A stretch of DNA of 64,000 nucleotides, taken from contig AP026164.1 of assembly GCA_030295235.1 (NCBI GenBank), forward strand, positions 930,001-994,000, given 5' to 3'. The notes beneath the pieces were generated by a model that saw only the letters and a list, made by a program, of their open reading frames with translations, searched no databases and was not told the origin of the DNA. Position 1 is the stretch's first letter; every line of letters starts with the position of its first letter. Positions 1 to 12,289 of this stretch are shown here, one piece after another. Source of the stretch: Fistulifera solaris (taxonomy: Eukaryota; Bacillariophyta; Bacillariophyceae; Naviculales; Stauroneidaceae). The position numbers were made by a program, and so were the translations under genes.

Positions 1-891
1 CTTTCAACTTCATTTGGTTCCATTGACCACCCTTTTGTAAACAATTATCAATATTCCTCACAAAAACATTGAATCCACGATGAAGATTGCAGCTTAGAAC
101 GAAAATTCGCATGGAAATTCGGTTCACTAAGAGTTTTTCCCCCACAAAGTATTATACTAGGATAGGTTTGTTCGATCCCTACCGTATTTTACACTAAGAT
201 GAGTTTGTTCGATGCTCGATGACTTCTGGCACCACGAGGCCCAAAGGAGATAGCAATATTTCTGCGTGTGAACACGAGTCATCACGAATCTGGACAACCT
301 TACGCGGCAACTGTTTTGATGATACAGAGTAAAGCACAGAACGAATACTTCATGCGAAGCGGTGCTGTCGACAAAACAATGTCACCGGAGAAGACCGACA
401 AGTTTCTATTCACTGCTCTGCAATCTCATTTGGTATTCACCGTATTTATTGACTCGTTCGGATGAAGCACGACTTGCGAAATGCTCAATCTACATCTTGA
501 TCGTATCTCAGGGCAGCTTTCGACTAAAGAGACACCAGTTCTTATGTCTTCCGGTCCTGCCCCCGTGCGCTGCTCGCAAACATTCTTTGTTGCCAACACC
601 TGGACGATTCTAGCACATTAAACCCAAAATTAGACAGCCCAACTATCGGAAGTTCTAAAGAGATTGGCATCTTTCTTATAGCAGATATAAACTATTCACT
701 GATCCACATCTCGACCAATAGCCATCATAATTCTAAGAGCTTAGTCCGACTATCAGATGTTCTAAACAATTGCTATCTTCCTTACAACAGACATAAATTC
801 TACGACTGATCCAGTTCTCCTAACTCATAAGTAGCATTCCAAACGGCGAGCCGCTTAATAATTCTTCATAAAGTCTTCTGGCAAGACTTGC
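1..891. other. Intergenic region without a recognisable gene
   Basis: Short open frames at 268-613 have no recognisable domains and look like chance. Apart from the direct repeat pair at 639-819 I see no RNA gene or mobile element here. Confidence 0.5.
639..819. repeat. Imperfect direct repeat pair in the left spacer
   Basis: Two diverged copies of a segment of about 75 bp lie at 639-711 and 745-819. They share, in the same order, an actatc core, a gttctaaa block, a cagayataaa block and ctgatcca. The rest of 1-891 shows no supportable gene. The repeat could be a decayed mobile-element fragment or a local duplication; the sequence does not decide. Confidence 0.55.
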
Positions 892-2435
892 TTACCAAGT
901 AGCACTCAGTTGCATCAATGGCGAACCCTCGCGTACGGGCTGAATGCGACCATGCTTTTCGGTGACTTGGATGAGTTCATCCACGAACTTATCGATTTTG
1001 CTACGAGTTACGTTGGGCATCACTACCACGTGGCAAATATCTTCTTCACAGGCCAACTGCCATCGCTGGATGAAATCGTTGGACAAAGGTCGCTCCAAAC
1101 AAACAGTGCTACTGAGATCGTTCAGACGGCACGACAGACCCTTCTCTGTCAATTTGTCTCGCAAGTAACGGGCCGTTTGAATGCAGTGCAAAACATCGCG
1201 TTTGATTCCTTCCACGCCCTTCTTGCGCAGACTGTACCACATGTACAAGGCCGCGTGGCCATTTCGGCTACCCATGATGGTAGTATCTACAGAGTTGAGG
1301 TAGTCAATGTGCTGCTCGACGTTTTGAACGTGCTCCTTGCGGCAGAGGGCGATACCGCACGGCATCGGACTACCGAGCATTTTGTGACCGGAGACAGCGA
1401 TACTGTCAATGGGTTTGCGGAAACTGACTTCAGGTGCAAAGTCGATAAAGGGCATCATGAGAGCAAAAGAGCTCCATCGCAATGGATGTAGTATCGCTCA
1501 CGAGGTATTTGCAGTTGCTGCAGCATACGGAGGATGCGATCCAAATTATCTACGGCACCCTTGACAGTCGTTCCAATATTGACATTGATGATCACGGGCT
1601 TGTCCTTGTTTTCAGCAATGGCTTCGGCCAGAATGTCGTAGTTGATTTCGCCCATGGGTAGAGTGGGGATGGACTGGCATTCCATGCGGTAGTATCGGGC
1701 GGCTTTGAAAACGGAGTAGTGTGTTTCTTGACTTGTGTACAAAATGCCGTCAGGGAAACGTTCCCTGGCAAGTAGAATACCGTGGAGGTTGCCTTCGGTA
1801 CCGCTTGTTGTGACGTATCCCCAATAAGCACCAGGCTGCATCTTCCAAAGGCGAGCAAAGAAATCGATGACAGCCACTTCGAACTGGCGACTGTGCACGC
1901 CGTAGTTACTGGGTACAAAAGGATCTCCCAAGTTGTTGATGCTGTATTGCAAGAACTGCATGACTTCACGAAAGTCAAACATCAAGTTATACGGGTATCC
2001 GAAATGAACCGATGACTTTCCCTGCAAGAAAGAATTGTAGGCAGCGAGGATGTCGGATTCGTCGGGTAATCCTTCACGATCGTTCTCGTCCATTGGGATA
2101 GCGACTGCCTTGGCGGAAAGCATGGCTTCTTCTACCTCACTGGATAGTCCATCTTTAATATCGTTGGCTCCCCACGCATCAAAGACGGCCCAGGGCGAAG
2201 GAGTGCCCGACTTGCTAGGGTTAAAAGTAGACCAGTCGGTAGGAGTATCAATCTTGGGCAAAGCTTCGTCAACCGTTTTTGCCGCTGTATCCAATTCCTC
2301 CAAATCTACTTCAGCTTGCGCCGCAAGTGAGGATTTAAAGCGATCAGTAATAGCCGCGCTTCTTAACGCAGCGAACGAATAACGCTGGCACGAATGACGA
2401 CCAACGCGCGACGCTGCTCGAGCAATAAATGACAT
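892..2435 (-). CDS. Group II PLP-dependent decarboxylase, plant serine-decarboxylase (histidine-decarboxylase-like) type
   Basis: The protein would be about 514 residues, normal for this family. The basic, Ser/Ala-rich N-terminus ([19 protein letters not shown]) suggests a mitochondrial or plastid presequence. Family landmarks are [10 protein letters not shown], the [14 protein letters not shown] block, a conserved HCDGA (PLP-contacting Asp) and [13 protein letters not shown], whose Lys forms the Schiff base with PLP. Plant relatives with this [14 protein letters not shown] block make ethanolamine from serine, so serine is the likely substrate; histidine remains possible. The reading frame breaks right after HCDGAL, in an A4 run on the plus strand (1465-1468). 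One more base there joins HCDGAL to FALMMPF, the expected family sequence, so an assembly indel is likely. The gene diverges from AQR across a 735-bp spacer. Confidence 0.88.
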
Positions 2436-3170
2436 GGTTTCTTTGAATCAAGGGGGTGAAATAAATGAGACTGCAAGATAATCACAGTCGTCTTAAATAA
2501 AAGGCAATGACGAAAGGAAGAACCTTTCTATGCGAATAGATAAAGGGATCAAGGTCACTTTTGGAAGAAAGGGGTGAGCAAAGAACGCGAAGCGCAAAAC
2601 TACAGCCGCCGCACCGCAACCGCAACGTGTGGTGTATGGTGTAGTTTGACTCATCGGATGGCGTGACGCTTGCGTGACGCGCAACCAAGAGCGAAGGCAC
2701 AGCGACAAGCGGTGGTGGCGCAGCTTTTGCTGTTCGGATATCACTCTAATCTATAGTGTAGTCTTGTTTCATTCTATTTAACAGAAGTGTATCCGTTGTT
2801 CTCTGGCATTGGAAATTGGAAAATGAATGACTTATCTAATGTTGCATAGTATTATTTTCAACGTATATTTATGAAAAGCTACTAAACAATAAAAAAGATT
2901 AATTAATCGGTATCTTTTCCGTTGTAAATACATCTGTCATTCTTTCAGACCCGAAACTCGAAAACTCGTGGAGGGAATTTTGAGAAGAGGAATTTTCGAT
3001 AATCCGAAAAATCAAGCATCCATCAACCCGTTCCATTAGACATTATTATTTAGAGCCACTATGTGTTGTGATTGGATCTTCGAACCCTTCACTCATGACA
3101 TCGGTTGTTAGTTACCGAGTGCATCAAGAATATTATACTCAAGGAGCAAAGATAGTACCGCTGCTACAAA
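2436..3170. promoter_or_regulatory. Divergent promoter region of the decarboxylase and AQR genes
   Basis: The spacer between two head-to-head genes holds no gene. It contains a ccgcaaccgcaac motif at 2614-2626, which recurs in another divergent promoter at 10461-10473. An AT-rich stretch follows at about 2830-2930. Confidence 0.4.
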
Positions 3171-6100
3171 ATGCCTCCTCGAAAGCGCCAACAACGAGAC
3201 AAGAGGGGAAACGCCAAGGAAAAGATAGCCCGCCGCAATGAGGCACATCCGGAAGACGATCCCATCCGTTCGACGTGGTGTTCGATAGGTCAATCCGAGG
3301 AACCTACGCGTCGCCAGTGGTGCTGGAAATTTGCGGAATTGGTATCGAAGGAGCACATCGAAGGGATTAAATGGGAAGGGTTCGGATGGATGGAAGGAGA
3401 TGAGCATTCGGCGGAAGTGTGGAAATTCATCTGTCGAGATGTGTTTGATACTCGTTTCGCTTTGAACGATACTGATCACGGAAGACTGGCTCTTTCGAGT
3501 CATTTTCTGACTATTCTCTTTGGGATCTCTCAACAAGCATCACCAATAAGCTTGATACTTCGCTCCGTCATAGAAGGATATACCGTGTCTTGTGGGCTCC
3601 TATCATGGTTACCCGATCGTTCTCGGGAGTTATACGAACGACGAAATAACGTCCAACTCACGCCCCGTGACGAGCATCCACCGTTCATTGCCGTGATTGT
3701 GCAAAAGATACTGGAAATAATGGAAGGGGAACAGTTTCAGGATTCTTTTACGAATCATGACGACAATACCGCGGAGTGGAAATTCATCCACCGAGGCTTG
3801 GAATCTCTGTTGGACTTGTTGCTCCATCATGAAATGCGGGAGACACTTATACCTTACTTGATAAGTGTACACTTTGTCATTCGAGGGCGACTCGCTTTGG
3901 GTAGTCCCACGTTCAGTCGCGCTCCTGCTGATACTTTGCTTCTGGCTCAGCAGCTTTTTGAACGAATCCATTCGAGCATGTTTCACAGTTCCGATTACGT
4001 AAATACCCGCACTCTGTATCATCAACGAGCTGGGATTGTGCAAAAGATGTGTCAGCGTTACTTCGAAGATGAACTCCCCGACGTAATTTTTTTCGGGGGC
4101 GGGAATTTTGTGTCAGGAAGGATTGATACGCACCTATTTGAACGGCTTCTCGGACGAAAATCTTTTGGAATTGCTACATAAGCTGCGATTGGTTGACAAA
4201 GCAAGTTCTGATGTAGGATTGCAATACAAGCGCGAATTTTTACTGCAAATCCTGGAGGAACATCTGGTAATCCCCAAAGATTCTTTGGAAGAATTACAAC
4301 AATATCCCATCTATCCGAACGAAACGGTGCTTTGGGATTTTACTCGTATTCCGCCGAGTCACCCCAGCTTACTTCCGCCCTCCCACGTGCTTTCACTGCC
4401 AAAGTTGCATCTTTCTTATCTCTCGTTTGCAGACTATTTGCGGCGCAACTTTGATTTGATGCGCCTGTCGACCGCTTACGATATACGGTCAGACTTGGTA
4501 GACGTCATACGTCGTCTGCGCCCAGTTGTACGCCAGTCTCTGGAGCTAGACGCTAAATCGAACGAAGTTCATGTATTACGAACAGAATTTAGTGGCTGGG
4601 CTCGCATGGCTTTGGAGATTCATTCGCCACTTGCCCTCAAAAAAGTATCCAAACCAGCTTACGGTATTGGTGCAGCCCAGGTGGTTGCCGAGTTTGCGGT
4701 CGACTTGTCACCTTGTGGTGTTTCTATTCGGCGTGAATGGGACTCGCTGGGCGAATTCGATAACGTTTTCTTGGTGCAAATTGATGCAAGCCGAATGAGT
4801 GGACGCCCGGCTCCTAGTGTGAACGATAGGTTAGTGCCCGACGAAGACGATCGGACTTTCCCGGAACGATACGGAGTGATTCGCGTCCGTGGTGCAATGA
4901 TTATGCATGTTCGGGATGAAAACGGGACGCTGCTGTCTGATGCGTTGTCGGAAAAGCAGCAGGAGCTCGGGCTCAAACGGATTTTTACTGTGTCGCTCGA
5001 TCCGACTCAGTATTTCCTCGATGAGAAATCTTTCACAGGTACTGATCTTTACCAATCACTCAATGTTGTCGTCAGAAGGCATGGAAGAGAAAATAATTTC
5101 AAAGCGGTCCTGGAAACAATCCGTGGATTGATGTCAGGCACTGGCTCCATCAATAGAGTACTCCCTTCCTATCTTCAGAATGTGATGCTTGGAAGAGACA
5201 CTTTTTCTTTCACCGCCCAGACTGGTGTTTCAAAAGTATCCTTTTTGATTTTGGAGACACATTCATCGACGAGAAGCACCTGAGGGATTCGTTTCCTGGA
5301 GCAAAAATCAAGATAAATTTGTGCGACGACTTGGATGAAAGTCGGAGAAGAAATTATCGCCTGCGGTTCGATGAGACTATAAAGGGACTCTCAATCGAGG
5401 CTCTTGTCTATTTGGGAGGTTCCATCTGTAGTGGCAATTCCGTACGCTTTACCCCAAGTCAAGTGTCCGCAATACGGCGGGGCTTGTCAACTGGGCTTTC
5501 ATTGACTGTCGGTCCACCTGGAACAGGAAAAACAGATGTTGCTGTTCAAATTATTGCTAGCCTGTATCATTCTTTCCCAAATCAAAGAATAGTTGTAATC
5601 ACGCACTCAAATGCGGCTCTGAACGACATATTTGAAAAACTCGCGCTTCGCGGTGACGTCGAAGAACACGGCCTTCTTCGTCTTGGGGCGGGAGAGAAGG
5701 AGCTGCGCGTTGTGTCGAGCCACGATTTCACGAAAAGCGGCCGTGTGGCGTACTGCCTTGCACAAAGAAGCTTACTTCTAGAGGAAGTCCAAAAATTATC
5801 AGAGACATTAGGCGTCAGTGGCAAAGCAGAGAGAGGACCCGATGGCTCCCCGGGTTACACTTGCGAAACGGCCGAGTATTTTTGGAAGCTTTCCGTGAAG
5901 CGACTTATTCGACGCTTTGAATTGTGGGCGGAAGATAATATCGCAGAAGATAGTGACAGCATTGATATCGATCGCTTTCCGTTCAAGGCGTTCTTTAATC
6001 TAGAAAGCAAAATTTCGCTGGATGAAGCAAGAAAGCTCATCGACAAAGTCAAAGGGTTATTTGAGAGCACGTCCTTGTATCGCCCATTTGAGCTCCTCAC

Positions 6101-7205
6101 ATCACAAAGACAACGAGCTGACTACATGTTAATAAAACAGGCACGTGTTGTCGCTATGACATGCACCCATGCTGCTATTGCAAGGTCGCATTTGATAGAA
6201 TTGGGCTTCGAGTATGACAGCTTAGTCATTGAAGAAGCAGGACAGATGGTAGAAATCGAATCGTTCATTCCCCTCCTGTTACAGCGAGGCGACCCCGACG
6301 GCTCTGACTCGACGTCTTCGCGGTTGAAACGAGTGTGCTTGCTGGGAGATCACAACCAGCTTCCTCCTGTAATAAAAAACATGTCGTTTGCTAATTTCAG
6401 CAACCTTGATCAAAGCATGTTCGCTCGACTGATACGACTCGGAGTGCCCTACACTCAACTTGATAGGCAAGGGCGTGCACGTCCAGAAATCGCTCAGCTG
6501 TATAGTTGGCGTTATAATAACCTTGAAAACCTTGATCATGTCACCACTCAAGAACACTTCCAGGTCGCAAATGCTGGTTTTGCCCATACTCTTCAGTTGA
6601 TTAATGTTGATGAATTTCAAGGAAAAGGAGAGACGTCGCCGACCGCCTACTTCTATCAGAATGTCGGCGAAGCTGAATACGCGGTTGCCTTATTTCAGTA
6701 TATGGTGCTGATAGGCCATAGCACTAGCAAGATATCTATTCTTACGACTTACAACGGCCAAAAGCAGCTAATAGAAGATATTGTGTCTCAACGTTGCGGA
6801 GACGGCACTCCACTGGAAGGAGTACGACCAGGAGCAATATCAACGGTGGATCAATATCAGGGACAGCAGAACGATATTATCTTACTGTCGCTGGTGAGAA
6901 CGGAATCCGTCGGTCATTTGCGAGATGTGAGACGTCTTGTGGTGGCTTTATCACGAGCAAGGTTGGGCCTTTACGTCTTTTGTCGGCAGAACTTGTTTTC
7001 GTCAGTTCCCGAACTCAGGCAAGCGTTTGATCAATTCGAGACGAAACCCAATAAGCTCACTTTAGTGTTGAACGAAACTTATCCAACTGACCGTAAAGTT
7101 AATGATGCCCCAGAGTCAAGCAATCTTCTTGAAGTCGATGACGTTTCACACCTTGGTGCGATTGTTCACAAAATGCAGGAGGATTTAATAGCACAGCTAG
7201 AATAA
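3171..7205 (+). CDS. AQR: Aquarius (intron-binding protein, IBP160) spliceosomal RNA helicase
   Basis: This SF1 RNA helicase associates with the intron upstream of the branch point in the spliceosome. The N-terminal part is helical. The middle holds the Aquarius-type block DYLRRNFDLMRL and GWARMALEIHSP, then ENNFKAVLETIRGLM. The helicase core has Walker A GPPGTGKTDVAVQI, MTCTHAA, the DEAD-box equivalent IEEAGQ, GDHNQLPPVIKNM, QGRARPE and the C-terminal STVDQYQGQQNDIILLSLVRT and VVALSRARLGLY. The length, about 1,340 residues, is near the family's. The frame changes twice. At 4083-4116 there is either a 34-nt GT...CAG segment whose removal restores frame, or a base insertion. At an A4 run, 5232-5235, one added A restores SILFDFGDTF, which fits Aquarius. 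The second is probably an assembly error. Confidence 0.93.
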
Positions 7206-7284
7206 GAAGAATTGCAAATGCACTTAATCCCATATTTACTCAAGTAAATGATAAGATAACCTTGCATTAGTTGCGAAAATATGG

Positions 7285-8127
7285 TTATTTACTTGGAAGA
7301 GTACCACCGCGAGCCAAGATAGCTTGCTCCCGAAGAGACAGATGCTTCGTTGCCTTACTGGCATCAAACCCATCCCTCCATTTCGATTTCACACTTTCTT
7401 TATCTGCTTCCTTCTCTGCTGCTGTCTTCAGACGCTCCTTCCACATTTCACTCTTGTAAGGACGTCCACCACCCTTCGCTTCATCCAAGTCGCCAATCAT
7501 TTCAAATTTACGAATACTCGCATCATTGTAGGGCGATCCAGGCTGAGTGTAGTAAGCGTCTGGTGCACCAGGCGGGAGACCGACGACATGGTTACCGATC
7601 CCATAACCGCGAGAACGAATTAAGGACTGGTTGTGCATGTGGTGGAAGTTGAAGTAAGGTTCTTGGTGTCCCACATTGCTCTTAAAAGGCGCGTGACTGA
7701 TTTCCGAGGATTTGAGATGACTCATCTTCTCTTCGATATATTCATTCTCCATACTCGGAGTAGCATCGTTCATGCAGGTCAACCAGCCGTGCCATTCAGG
7801 GGGGAACTTGTGCGGAATCGAAGTTGTGAATGTCCGCCGGTTCTACCCAGCGGTGTTGCCCATAGGTATAATCGACGCGGTTTTCGTAGTATCTATTTCC
7901 AGCAGCGTCAGCTCCCATGAATGTGCCAACCTTGAAAGGATAATCTCCATTCTAAAAAATCGACAGTCTGAGTTACGGCCTAATAGAAAAGAAACTCTGG
8001 CGCCCCCCTTTCGAAGGGCACTCAGACCTTGAACCAAACTTACCGTGTACATATGCTCAAGGAGGCCTTTCCAACCACCTCGATAGCGAAGAGCGACCTT
8101 GAAATTATTGATGATTCCCAAAACCAT
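7285..8127 (-). CDS. NDUFA12: NADH dehydrogenase complex I accessory subunit NDUFA12 (B17.2)
   Basis: Exon 1 (8127-8044) encodes MVLGIINNFKVALRYRGGW. A 92-nt GT-AG intron (7952-8043, phase 0) follows, then exon 2 (7951-7285). Exon 2 carries the family core GTFMGADAAGNRYYEN, then GQHRWVEP and VPPEWHGWLT, as in mammalian NDUFA12 (VGEDKYGNKYYE, HRWV, VPPEWHRWL). A C-terminal extension of about 100 residues rich in Lys and Glu goes beyond the animal protein. Exon 2 is interrupted at a run of six G on the plus strand (7799-7804). Five would read VPPEWHGWLTCMND straight through, so a homopolymer insertion in the assembly is the simplest explanation. The product acts in the mitochondrial inner membrane. 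Confidence 0.9.
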
Positions 8128-8782
8128 GGTGAATAATCTCTTTATTGTTAGACGTTGTCAAACAAACTAATTTCTGATGCCAGGTCCTTTGCTCTACTGC
8201 GCTGCAACAACACCATCGCAAACAGCAAGCAAGCGAGGAGCCACAACGCGCGCGGAATACGTCAACATCACGTCATACTGGTACATCCAATAATCAACGC
8301 ACCGGTACTAGCGTATATATACTATAAAGTGTAGGCGAAACTTTACCACGACTGCTCTCAGTCATGAGTCTAAAGGGAGCGTTAGAACTCACGAAAGCTA
8401 TTTTTTGGAAACTTGTCGTTTTATTTTCTCTACTTACATTTGTGCAAGTGAATGGAACTTTGGGTCGCTCATCTTACCCTAACAGTCTGGGATGCATCTG
8501 CGGTACATTTTAAAACCTTTCCAGCGGGGATTGTCTTCATCGTCAACCCTTTACATTTACAAGTAATGTAATAGTGAGTCAACATGGACTTTTGACATAT
8601 CAAGTAATCGTAGCAGCGAATATAGTATTCTTAAGCTGGATTTAAGGTGTGTATTAATAGGTGTTGATTCGCTCATCGAAAGTCGACCACTAAAAAATAT
8701 GAGTGCATGCCCTATATAAGCATCGGTGATGTTACGATTCGGAGGTAACCAAAATTTGCTTCTAAATCACTGTCTACGACGG
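8128..8782. other. Spacer between NDUFA12 and the amidohydrolase gene
   Basis: No supportable gene. The NDUFA12 promoter must lie at its left end. An accggtac and a gtatatatac element occur near 8300-8320, and a cctatataag element near 8711-8720. Confidence 0.4.
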
Positions 8783-10334
8783 CTACTTCGCTTTCCCAGC
8801 GCCGCCGACGCGAAATGTCACTACTTGTAGTGCCCCTTCCTTCAAATTGAACTTGTGACACTTTCCATCTTTCATTACCAACTCTATGTTCGACCTTTTC
8901 AACGCGTATATATCCTCAAGAGGATTTCCGTTGACAACCAAAATATCGGCGTATGCTATATGTTTCAAGAATGAGTACGCCTTTTATCCAAAGACCGAAT
9001 TACAATCTCGCAAAGACATACCTCCTTCTTCAATAACCCCCAGAGTACCTTCGGTATACGGGTTCAATGTTCCCGTCCAACTCAAAACTGTAGCTGCGCT
9101 ACTTGTCGCCGCTCTCAAAGCTTCGGCATGTGTAAAACCACCCATTGAAACCATGTGAATTATGTTATCAGCTTGTCTAGAAGAATTGCCTCTTCCAAAC
9201 AGTTCACCGCCTGCGATGGTTAGCGGCTTGTACTTGTGAACAAGATCTAACATTTTCTTCGCGCCACTAAACACAAGAGCCGCCTTGGTTTTTTGGTTAT
9301 TGTCTAATTCCAAGAGCGCGTCTGGGTCTCCGAATGCTTCGAGCGCCAGTGTTGCCTGTACTGATAGCGCAATGTTCTCTTCAACCATCCTTCGCATCGT
9401 TTCCTCGCCCATTAAATATCCGTGTTCTATGCAACGCACGCCCGCATCGATTGCTCGATTGATTGCCTTATCATGATAGGCATGCTAAGAACGCAGAAAA
9501 GGAAGTTTTAAACCATGTCAGTAAAGATTGAAAAGACACGGTTCCTTGTCGCCCGTTCGCATCAACTCCACTCACCGCCATCACGTAAGTACCGTAATCA
9601 CTAGCCACTTCTACTGCAGTCTTCATCTCGTCCAATGTAAAGTGCGTTGCATAGAAGTTATTGTACGGTCCCAGTACGGATCCCGAGGCCATGATTTTCA
9701 GTTGTGTCGCTCCATTTCGAATGTTGTTACGGCACGCCTTTAGTACCTCCGCTCGTCCGTCACAAACGTGGGCAAAGCCATTCTTTTCTAAATAATCCAT
9801 GTCTCCCGGTTGATCAAAACAACAACCCGTGTCACCTGGGCCGCCTGTTTGGGTGATGAAAGCCCCGCTAGGGTAAATGCGTGGCCCCGGAATTCGTCCT
9901 TTCTGCACGGCTTTGGCTATCCCCAAGATATTTCCGCCAGCGTCTCGGCATGTGGTAAAGCCTTGTTGTAAGTAATCTAACAGATCATGAGCGCACATCG
10001 CTCCCATGGCCATCTGGTCATAGCTGTCTCGTCCTTCTTTCATCCCATCTTGGATACAAATATGCGAATGCATGTCAATGAGACCAGGCATCAATGTCTT
10101 GCCACCACAATCCACTTTAATGAGCTTTACGTCTTGCGGAACTGGTACAAGTTTTCCTACTTTTCGAATCAGATTCTTATGAATGAGAACCTCCTGAGGC
10201 TCACTGAGTAAATCCGATCTACCATCGTAGACGCGGGCATTTGTGAACAAGACGAATTGAGCCGATGGTTCTTCTTCAAACTGAATATGGGCTGGATCCT
10301 TCCATTTTGGATCTCGCGGAAGGTACTCGGGCAT
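8783..10334 (-). CDS. Metal-dependent amidohydrolase (imidazolonepropionase/prolidase-like)
   Basis: Three exons give one clean frame: 10334-9576, 9484-9022 and 8955-8783, with introns of 91 nt (9485-9575) and 66 nt (8956-9021). The spliced protein has about 464 residues. It shows the amidohydrolase start FTNARVYDGRSD, the metal-site motif GLIDMHSHI, TTCRDAGG, the Lys-containing QLKIMASGS, then HAYHDKAINRAIDAGVRCIEHG (given in two halves across exon junction 1) and the C-terminal beta-sandwich return ADILVVNGNPLEDI. These are the marks of the secreted/cytosolic aryldialkylphosphatase-imidazolonepropionase group that hydrolyses cyclic amides or dipeptides. The substrate cannot be told from sequence. 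No clear signal peptide is seen. This gene has no frame breaks. Confidence 0.87.
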
Positions 10335-10791
10335 TCTCCTGGTCTTGGCACGGATAGGCGATGCTGTTTGTTGATAATAGTATCATCAATGATTGCTACG
10401 GAGTACAAAGTACAGTATCAAGAAAAAAAATCATTGTGTGCCCTATTTTCCGCACCTCAACCGCAACCGCAACATTGTAGCCGACTGGCTTGCTCCAACA
10501 GACCTGCATTCACTAACAAGAATGAAACAACATCCGTTGGAGAAGCTGCTCTATAATTTATTGTGGGAAATGTAACTCGTTACTCGTAGCCCGTGACTCA
10601 AACATCCACCAGTTGTTTCCAACAAAAAAACGCCGAACACGAACCTCGTGGAAGATGATGATTCATTCCTGCAAAGGTAAAACATTGACTACAAAGCACT
10701 AGTCTGCACCTGCAGTCATACGAGGATTTCAGCCTAAATCGCTACCAGAGATCTTCCTCCGTTTTGTATATAAAGATTCAAAAATTCCACG
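10335..10791. promoter_or_regulatory. Divergent promoter of the amidohydrolase and CMC2 genes
   Basis: A head-to-head spacer with no gene. It contains ccgcaaccgcaac at 10461-10473, identical to a motif in the 2436-3170 divergent spacer. Confidence 0.4.
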
Positions 10792-11100
10792 ATGCACCCA
10801 CCACTCGACCGACCGCACCCGGACTGTCAGGAAGCCATCAAAGCTCTGCACGACTGTCATGCCGATAATTGGAAGAAATATACAGGAGGATGCAATGATA
10901 TCAAAGTTTCTTTGGACCAGTGTCTCAAGTACGAAAAGAAGCGACTGCTGGACGAAATGAACAAGGATCTTCCGGAGCAAAGGAACCAGCAAGAAGAAGT
11001 AATAAAGAAAGCCTTTGGTAAACAAATGACATTCCAGGAATACTTGAAACAAGACAAAGAATTTCAGGCCGAGCTTGAGAAGAAGAACACAGGAAGCTAG
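10792..11100 (+). CDS. CMC2: COX assembly mitochondrial protein 2 (twin CX9C)
   Basis: The 102-residue protein begins MHPPLDRPHPDC, the typical CMC2 start. It has the paired cysteines C-x9-C (CQEAIKALHDC) and C-x9-C (CNDIKVSLDQC), each in an amphipathic helix, as expected for an intermembrane-space protein oxidised by Mia40. CMC2 family members take part in cytochrome c oxidase biogenesis. The C-terminal half is a charged helix longer than in the human protein. It lies 119 bp from the end of the convergent cytochrome c1 gene. Confidence 0.85.
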   Translation: MHPPLDRPHPDCQEAIKALHDCHADNWKKYTGGCNDIKVSLDQCLKYEKKRLLDEMNKDLPEQRNQQEEVIKKAFGKQMTFQEYLKQDKEFQAELEKKNTGS

Positions 11101-11218
11101 CTAATCCGTAGGCAACGCGACGATTGCAGTTCAAACTAACTGTTTTATCTGTAAGACTCTTTATAATTTACCACAAAGACGAAAGTGTCACAGGTATTCT
11201 TTCGTTTCTTGAAACATC

Positions 11219-12289
11219 TTACATACCCTTGATGTAAGTGATCTTACGAGCTTTGCGAGATGCCCATCCGACACGCTTGGAGTAACCAGCACCTAACGCC
11301 ATGAAAATTAGAGCACTCATGTGAAGAGCAGCGTTCTTCTTTCGTTCATCACTCTCCGGCTCGGCAGCCCAATTCAAAAACTGAGCTACATCACGGGCCT
11401 GTTGCGCGATGGAGGCAACGGTGCCGTCCTCGTACTCGACACCATCGTCCTGTAGTGGTGGAGGCATCGAGATAATTCCACCGGGAAAGTAAGGGTTGTA
11501 GTGACGTCCTTCCATAATAATCTTTCCAGCTGGAGGGTCCATGTAGCCGGTAAGAAGAGCCATCACATAATCATGTCCTTCGTGTCGGGCCTTGACCATC
11601 AGACTCAAATCCGGTGGATAAGCTCCTCCGTTGGCGGCTCGACCTTGCTGGATATTGGAGTACGGAGAAGGGAGCTTGTCGAAAAGCTTTGACGGACGTT
11701 CAAACATTTCTCCTTCCTGATTTGGTCCGTCTGTAATTTCTACCTCTTTTGCCATGTCCTTCACTTCCTCTTTCGTGTGCGTGACGCCCACTAATTCACG
11801 CCAACGAATGCGCTCGAGGGAGTGGCAAGTTGAGCACACCTCACGGTACACCTGAAGACCCCTACGAAGAGCACCGCAGTCAAAAGATGCAAAGAAACCT
11901 CGATGTCGCCATGGATAGGACGGTGGATGCGCCAAGTCTTCGTCCAAAAGCGTCATGGCAGGCACCGAGGCCATCAACGCAACACCAGCCGCGGCAGCGA
12001 CCGGGCGACTTGTTTTTGCCTGCAAGTGACAAGATGAGCCGTAAGCACAACTTAAAGTAAAGCATTAAACATGTTCGCAGACAAAGCGAAACATAACAAT
12101 TCAGTTTCACGTTCGTCAAAGAACGGAATCAGGAATCTCAAGCTTGCAGTTCAACATTGGCATTCAGGAGAAAGCTTTCGGCAGTTTTTATTGCGTGATT
12201 TGCTGTCAATACACGCGCCTTGTGCGACAAACAATCATCCCCATTCAAAATAGTAAAAAACTTACAAATGCAAGCATTTGAGACGCCAT
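11219..12289 (-). CDS. CYC1: Cytochrome c1, heme protein of complex III
   Basis: A 24-nt first exon (12289-12266, MASQMLAF) is followed by a 246-nt intron (12020-12265) and a long exon (12019-11219). Together they encode about 275 residues. Motifs are RRGLQVYREVCSTCHSLERI with the heme-binding CSTCH, then the AANGGAYPPDLS and ARHEGHDYVMALLTGY blocks. The YNPYFPGGIISMPPPL segment contains the Met expected as sixth heme ligand, and a C-terminal transmembrane helix is followed by a basic tail. The N-terminus has an Ala-rich hydrophobic stretch, as in the bipartite mitochondrial presequence. The frame is intact. The intron is the longest supported in the window. Confidence 0.93.

Noticed and set aside
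910-1491. 193-codon open frame on the plus strand, opposite the decarboxylase
   Set aside because: It lies antisense over conserved PLP-decarboxylase coding sequence and has no recognisable domain.
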